Positions 1-6,000 of a stretch of DNA of 7,374 nucleotides are shown in pieces. The stretch's first letter is position 1, and each line of letters starts with the position of its first letter. The position numbers were made by a program, and so were the translations under genes. This DNA is from Candidatus Woesearchaeota archaeon. GTDB lineage: Archaea > Nanobdellota > Nanobdellia > Woesearchaeales > WJKV01. The notes under the pieces were generated by a model, which was given only the letters and a program-made list of their open reading frames with translations, did no database searches and was not told where the DNA came from. Location: assembly GCA_019323495.1 (NCBI GenBank), contig JAHWHE010000077.1, positions 1 through 7,374 on the forward strand, in the 5' to 3' direction.

Positions 1-3000
1 CTTGGTATTGCTTTTTGACTGCAAGCTCATCAATATACATTGCTGTTGCGCTGATAGTCGTCATCGTCGTAATGTGTGCCGCTATCTTTCCGTCTTTTGT
101 AACAAACAGTACAGGCCGTTTCCTCTGAAGCATTTTTTTATAGAAGCTTTTTGCCATATCAACATCTATTTGTTGCACGCCATAGACACTGAATGCACTA
201 TTGGAAATTTCTACCATCAGATCAACAATCTCGTCTATGTCCTGCTCTGTTTTAATCCATGACTGAGCATCATACAGCTTGAGGCCTGCTTTTTCAGCAA
301 GAGGGGTTTCTTTTTCGAGTCTTAGTTCTAATGCGGTTTGCTTTTTAACCAGTTTCTCAAACTCTGCGATGAATTCCTCTTCTGTGATTTTTCTTTCTTT
401 TATTGCAGAATCAAGCTCGAAATCACTCAATCCAAAGTATTCTTCTATTACTCTAAGCTTTGCCTTGGTATCTCTTGCAGCCGCAAGCTTGTTTGTCGCG
501 TCGATATGTGCGTTTTCGATTCCTTCTACGAAATCGCTGATAGACTGGTCCTGGACAGTAGGTGCTGCAGGTTTTGTCCTGTCTCTTATCTGTATCACTA
601 TCCTGCTCTTGAAGCCGTTCTTAGTTTCTTCTTTTGAAACTTCTGTATCTTTTTCATAATCATAATCAACACCTTTTGTTCCATAAGGCTCAGCAGTTAT
701 TTTTTTGATGTGCTTGCTTGCATATTCTGGATATAAATCCCTGAATCTTTTGTCGAGCAAGGATCTTTCCTGTACATAAGTAGCAGTCATGCCTTTTACT
801 TTTTCATTTTCTATGTCAAATTCAAAATCTACATCTCTTGCAAGAGAAGCACCAATGTTATAAGCGCCGAGATTGAATTTTGCAGTTTGTACGTTTAAAT
901 CATTGTCAACTGTATGCAGGAATGTTCTTTCTTCCAATTCTGTGATCAATCCATTTTTTCTTGCGTTCTTGATATTCTCTGTCATCTGGTATTTTATAGC
1001 TGTGACGAAAGCAGAAAATGCTTCTCCTGTCAATTTTTCCAGTTCATACAGTTTGCCGACAAGAGCTTCATTTCCAGGTATCTTTGTAAATGCGTATGAG
1101 AACTTCTCTTCTGCTGCAGTATTATCTCCTATCGCCACAAGCGTATCTATTGTGCTCTCCCTATCTGCAAAATTAAGATCAGTATTGTCGTGTATAGCAA
1201 TGGTTCGAGCCATCCTTTCGAATCCTGTTTCACCAAACAATCTTGTCATCAGGGTTCGCTTTGTCGCAAGATATTTGGTTGCAGCCTCACCATGACCTAG
1301 TTTAAGATCGTCGACTTCTCCGAAAATGCCCAGCCCTGCGTTTGCATTTCTTACATTGCCCGCCATTGCATCATGAAGGGCCAAAGAAACCCTAATCTGC
1401 AGCCGCATATCTGGGGTTATGAACCTATTGTTGAACTCTTCCTGGCTGATCTTTCCCTGCTCTAAAGCCAGCACCAGTTTTTCATTATATTTATCAGTAA
1501 GCTTATCGAATTTGTCAGTATCCATTATCGAATGGATTGCATCATTTGCACCCCTTAGCCTGTTTCCTCCAGAGCCATATGCAACAGGCACACCGTTAAT
1601 CATAATAGTGCCGCCTTTCTGGCTAACATATACGTCTAAAGTGTAATCCAGTAATTCTAAAAAGTCCTCCAATTTATTTGCATAATCATCAGTCTGCAAG
1701 AAGTATTCCACCATCCTGGTTAACGAAGCTTTAACCATCTCGACTTCATCGTATTTTGTTCTGTCTGAAGCATCTCGTCTGTCCCTCAAGAAGCCACTAT
1801 TGCTGTAAGCCTGTAATTTTCTCTCTAGCTTTCCGTCAAGTATAGATCGCAGGCGGACTTTTCTCTCATTTTCATTCATGATTTCTGCTGCAGCCATTAT
1901 GTCTTCGTCAAACACAATAGGCCTAGCGCCACTAACATCTTCTATCTTATCTATTAAATCATCCAATTCGTTTGATTTAGTCATTACTATGTTGTCTAAG
2001 TTTAGAACTTCCTTGAAAGAAGCTTCTTTACCAGGAACTAGATTCAATCTCTTCTTGAGCCTTTGCATGGCATCTTCTGCGTTATCAATTCCAGATCCTA
2101 TCCTGGCCTTTACCCTTCCACTTTCCATAAGATTCTTTAACAGAGGTATTATTGATTTCTTAATGCCTGTTTTCTTCAGCTCTGCTTGGAATTCCTGCTC
2201 TAGTATTTCTTCTAAGGTGAGGCCTGCTTCTATATCGAACTGAAGCATGCCATCTCCTATTAGCTTTATCAGCGCAGCTTTTTGCTCTACACCTATCAAG
2301 CCAACAGCATTCGCTTTTGCCTGGAACTCCACATTTTTCCTGTGCTGATCTCTTTTTTCCATCAGAGTTCCCATTGCTGCTATGAATTTACCTTGAAGAT
2401 CAGGCCTGCCTTCGAATATCTTGTTCAAATCATCTATAGAAATTTTAAGAGCTCTCAGCCTTTTTTGTGCAATAACGTCTGCGCTCCTTCTTTGCCCTCT
2501 TACTAAACCTCTTTCGCCGACCAAGCTGCCAGGACCTAATTTCAGCGTAACAGATTCCTTTATCTTCTCATGCTCTTCTGCAGCCATCTCTGCTCCCCAT
2601 TCAACAGGCAAGTGTCTGTAAACAACACTATATTCTCCGTCCAAAATCAAGTAAGCAACCCTGTCTGTCTCTCCTTCTGTTATGAATCTCTCTCCTGCGT
2701 TTATAGTCAGGACATTATTTTTCAGGACATCCTTGAACCTGCTTAGGAATTCAGATTTCTCATCAGCGGATAATGAATCAAGGAATTCTTTCAAATCAGC
2801 AGACTCAAATTTCTTTTCATCTTCTGCAGTGATGAGTCCTTTTTCTTCAATTTCCTGGAACGACTGAGCTACCTCTTCTGCCCTTTCCAATGTTCTCCAG
2901 CCGATTCGAGAATCGAAACCTTCTCTTACCATTTGCATCAGCCTATCAACAGGGATATCCAATGCCTCTGCAACTTTGTAAATCTCTCTTGATAAGGTTG

Positions 3001-6000
3001 TTTCGAATAATGTAAGATCGTCGGTATTGATAGTGGCTTTGATCAGCTTGCCTTTTACCAGCTCTGGCTTTTCTGCAGGATTTACAGGCGATGTCATTTC
3101 TGTATCAATGTTATCTTCATAAGCTTGAAGTTTAGCCAGTGCAATATTGTTGTCTGCAAGATCTGCTTTTACCCACTCTATCCATTTGCCATAAGTATAA
3201 TCTTTGTAGACATTTAGAGTGTGGTCCTTGAAGCTGTTTATTGGTCCTATTCCTACATTGGAAGTAGGATTTGTCTCTACAACAGTGCCTGATTTCACAA
3301 CATGGTCTAGCAAGAATCCTGCTCTTATCTTTAAATCAGTTATCATTTCAGGCGTGTAAGTTATTTCGACTGAGTCTGTAGGGTCTTTCTTCTCAAGATC
3401 AGCAAGTTCTGCCCGCAATCCTGCTTCTGTGACAGAAATCAATGGAATGCCCATCTTTAGCAATGCAAGATCGAATTTGATTTGATCTATTCTTTCTGAG
3501 ATCCTTTCTGTTCTTGTCTGGCCAAGGAACTGATCCAGATTGACAGCAGGCGCTATCAGATGGCCCAGCCTCTGCATGCTTGGCTTAGTTGGAACATGGT
3601 CTTCTGTCAGCTGATCATTATATAATCCTTCAAAGCCGTGCCTAATTGCGCTTTCTATAGAAACATCAGATATTCCCTCGCTGACGTGCGTTGTCTTTCC
3701 AATTACTAACTGGCCTCGTGCAATGCCTAGTTTAGCAATTGTTTCCTCAGGCAATTCATTTACAAACTTATTATAATCGTCTATTATATTGAAGGCTTCT
3801 ATGAACAGTTTAGGAGGATTGTATTCTTCCTGGCCAGCAGTGTCTACGCCTGCGAAATAATGAAGGATGTCCCTTCCTGTAACTGTTTCGCCTTCTATTT
3901 CAAGATACACTTTGTCAGGATTTTCTATTGCTTTCTTTAGAATAGAAACAACGGTTTTTGCATTTTCAGCATTTGCTTTAATCCTGGCTTCCTCACTATT
4001 CATTTCTTGCTGGTCTTTTGCATTCTGTATGATTCCTTTGCCGAATGAGAGTATGATCCTCATGTCAGGCTTCTTCCCTTTTACAGATTTGTATGCAGCA
4101 ATGATATTAGCTAAATCTTCTGTCGACTCTTCTTCGTTTCCTACATTCGTCCTAGGTTCGACATAAGCTGCATTGTCTTCTGCATACTCGATTATGTATT
4201 CTTTAGTAATGCTCCTGAGCAAGGCCATCTTTTCTTCTGGCAGGATCTTGTACATTCCTGAAGTTGCAATAAATACTTGAACGAATTCCACAAGAGTGCC
4301 TTCGTCAAAGCTGAACAGCCATCTTAATTGCTGCTGCATCTTGTTGAAAAGGCCGATGCGTTTTTCAAGCAGTTTCCTGTCAGCAGGATCCATACCCTCT
4401 CCTAAATCATTTATTAGCTCTTCAGCATCCTGTACTAGAAGTTGCTTGTTCTTTGGCATTTCAGTATATTCTGGGAATATTCCGTAAGCATCATACATTT
4501 CTAGAAGCTCTTCATGGAGTCCTTGCGCGCTTCCTCTTGCCAAGTTAATTACGTTCACAAGATCTATCTCTGTCTCAAAGAATTTGCTTAGCAAGTTTTG
4601 TGTTTGCATTACATTGCCTGAAATCTTAGGGTCTGAAACATCTATATCTGGATTCAGGAAAACATCATTCATTAGTATTCTAAAAGCAAGAGACATCTTT
4701 AGATGAGTATGCGTGTCTGCTTTTGGCGATTTGTCTATTAGCTCCTTGATCTCTGGCTTGTCCACCAATTTCTTGTGCTCGACATTTATTTTCACTCCAA
4801 GATCGTTAGAAATATCAGTGGCGATGTCTCTCATCCTGTCTGCATGGAACTTGTACAAGTAATCAAGCCTGGAAGCTGCGCCCATTGCTTCGAATTTGTC
4901 TTTTGTTTCATACGACAATAAGGATTCGAATGAAATAGTCAATGGCTCGCCTTCCTTGCCAGATACTCTTACATTGTCCAAAACAAAAGAACTAACATAC
5001 CATTCAAAGCTCTCTGCATTTATCTGGTCCAGATATTCGCGGGCTTGTGCAAGATACTTTTCTAATTCTGCCTCGCGCACCCTAAATGTTGCGTCTGTTT
5101 TTATTTTCTCCCTTATTTCATTTTCAGCTCTTTGAAGTTCTTGCTCTACTACTTTTGCCAATTCTGTATTGAATTCATCCCTGCTTTCTGCGATTTTCGT
5201 TTCTGCAGATTTTATTTTGCCGTCATCTTTTGATTTTATTGCATTCAGCAGTTCGATCTCAAGCGCGCTTCTTTTATTGTACAGCTCAAGGACTTTTTGA
5301 TTGGTGTAAATCCTGTTCAATATGTTAATGGTCTTGATGTCTTTCTGCCAGTCAAGCAATCTTTTCTGGGAGACATCCATTTCAGAAGATAATGTGAGCA
5401 AAGCGGTCAACGGGTTAGAATACTTGCCTGCATAATATTCAGTTTTTGTTCCGAATGTACCTTCTTCTAAGATTGCCTGCTCAAAGCTTTTGTATTGGGC
5501 ATCATTGAGATTCATGGTTTGTTTAATAGTAGGCCCCAGAGATGCCATTATCTCTTCTGCAAATATTCTGTTTGACTTGTAAGACTGCCTGTCATCTACA
5601 TCCAACTGGTTGTGGGCAAAGCCTATCTTCGACAATATAGCTGCCAATACCGCGACTGACTGGGCTTTTTTTCCGTACACAGCCTCTAGTTTCTTTCCTA
5701 ATTCTGGCCACTGCATGAATTCTTCAACATTGTCAATAACCCTGCTGATGTGCTGTGCGTCAGGGGCTAGGAATGATATTTGATCGGATTTCCTGCTCTG
5801 GACTGCAAGTATTTTTCCTATCGTTTCGAACAGAGCTGAGAGCTGAGGCCTGTATTCAGGATGCGCAATGCCAAGCGAGCTTCTCAATTCATTCAATCTG
5901 GCCTCCAGTTCAGAAGATAGAAGCTCTCTCTTTGCAGGCAATTGGACAATTTCTTCCAATGATCTTGCAGCTGCAGGGCGTATCCTAAGCGCTTCTGCCT

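Noticed and set aside
279..1295. Plus-strand open frames in the left part of the window (for example 279-659 and 873-1295)
   Set aside because: They lie entirely opposite the minus-strand frame, have Ser/Phe/Leu-rich translations of the kind expected from the complement of Lys/Glu/Ala-rich coding sequence, show no domain and no ribosome binding site.
2903..4735. Assigning the deaminase domain to the RADAR defence protein RdrB
   Set aside because: Only general family motifs and enlarged size are shared. No RdrA-type ATPase is in the window and no RdrB-specific signature can be confirmed by eye, so it is kept as a comparison only.
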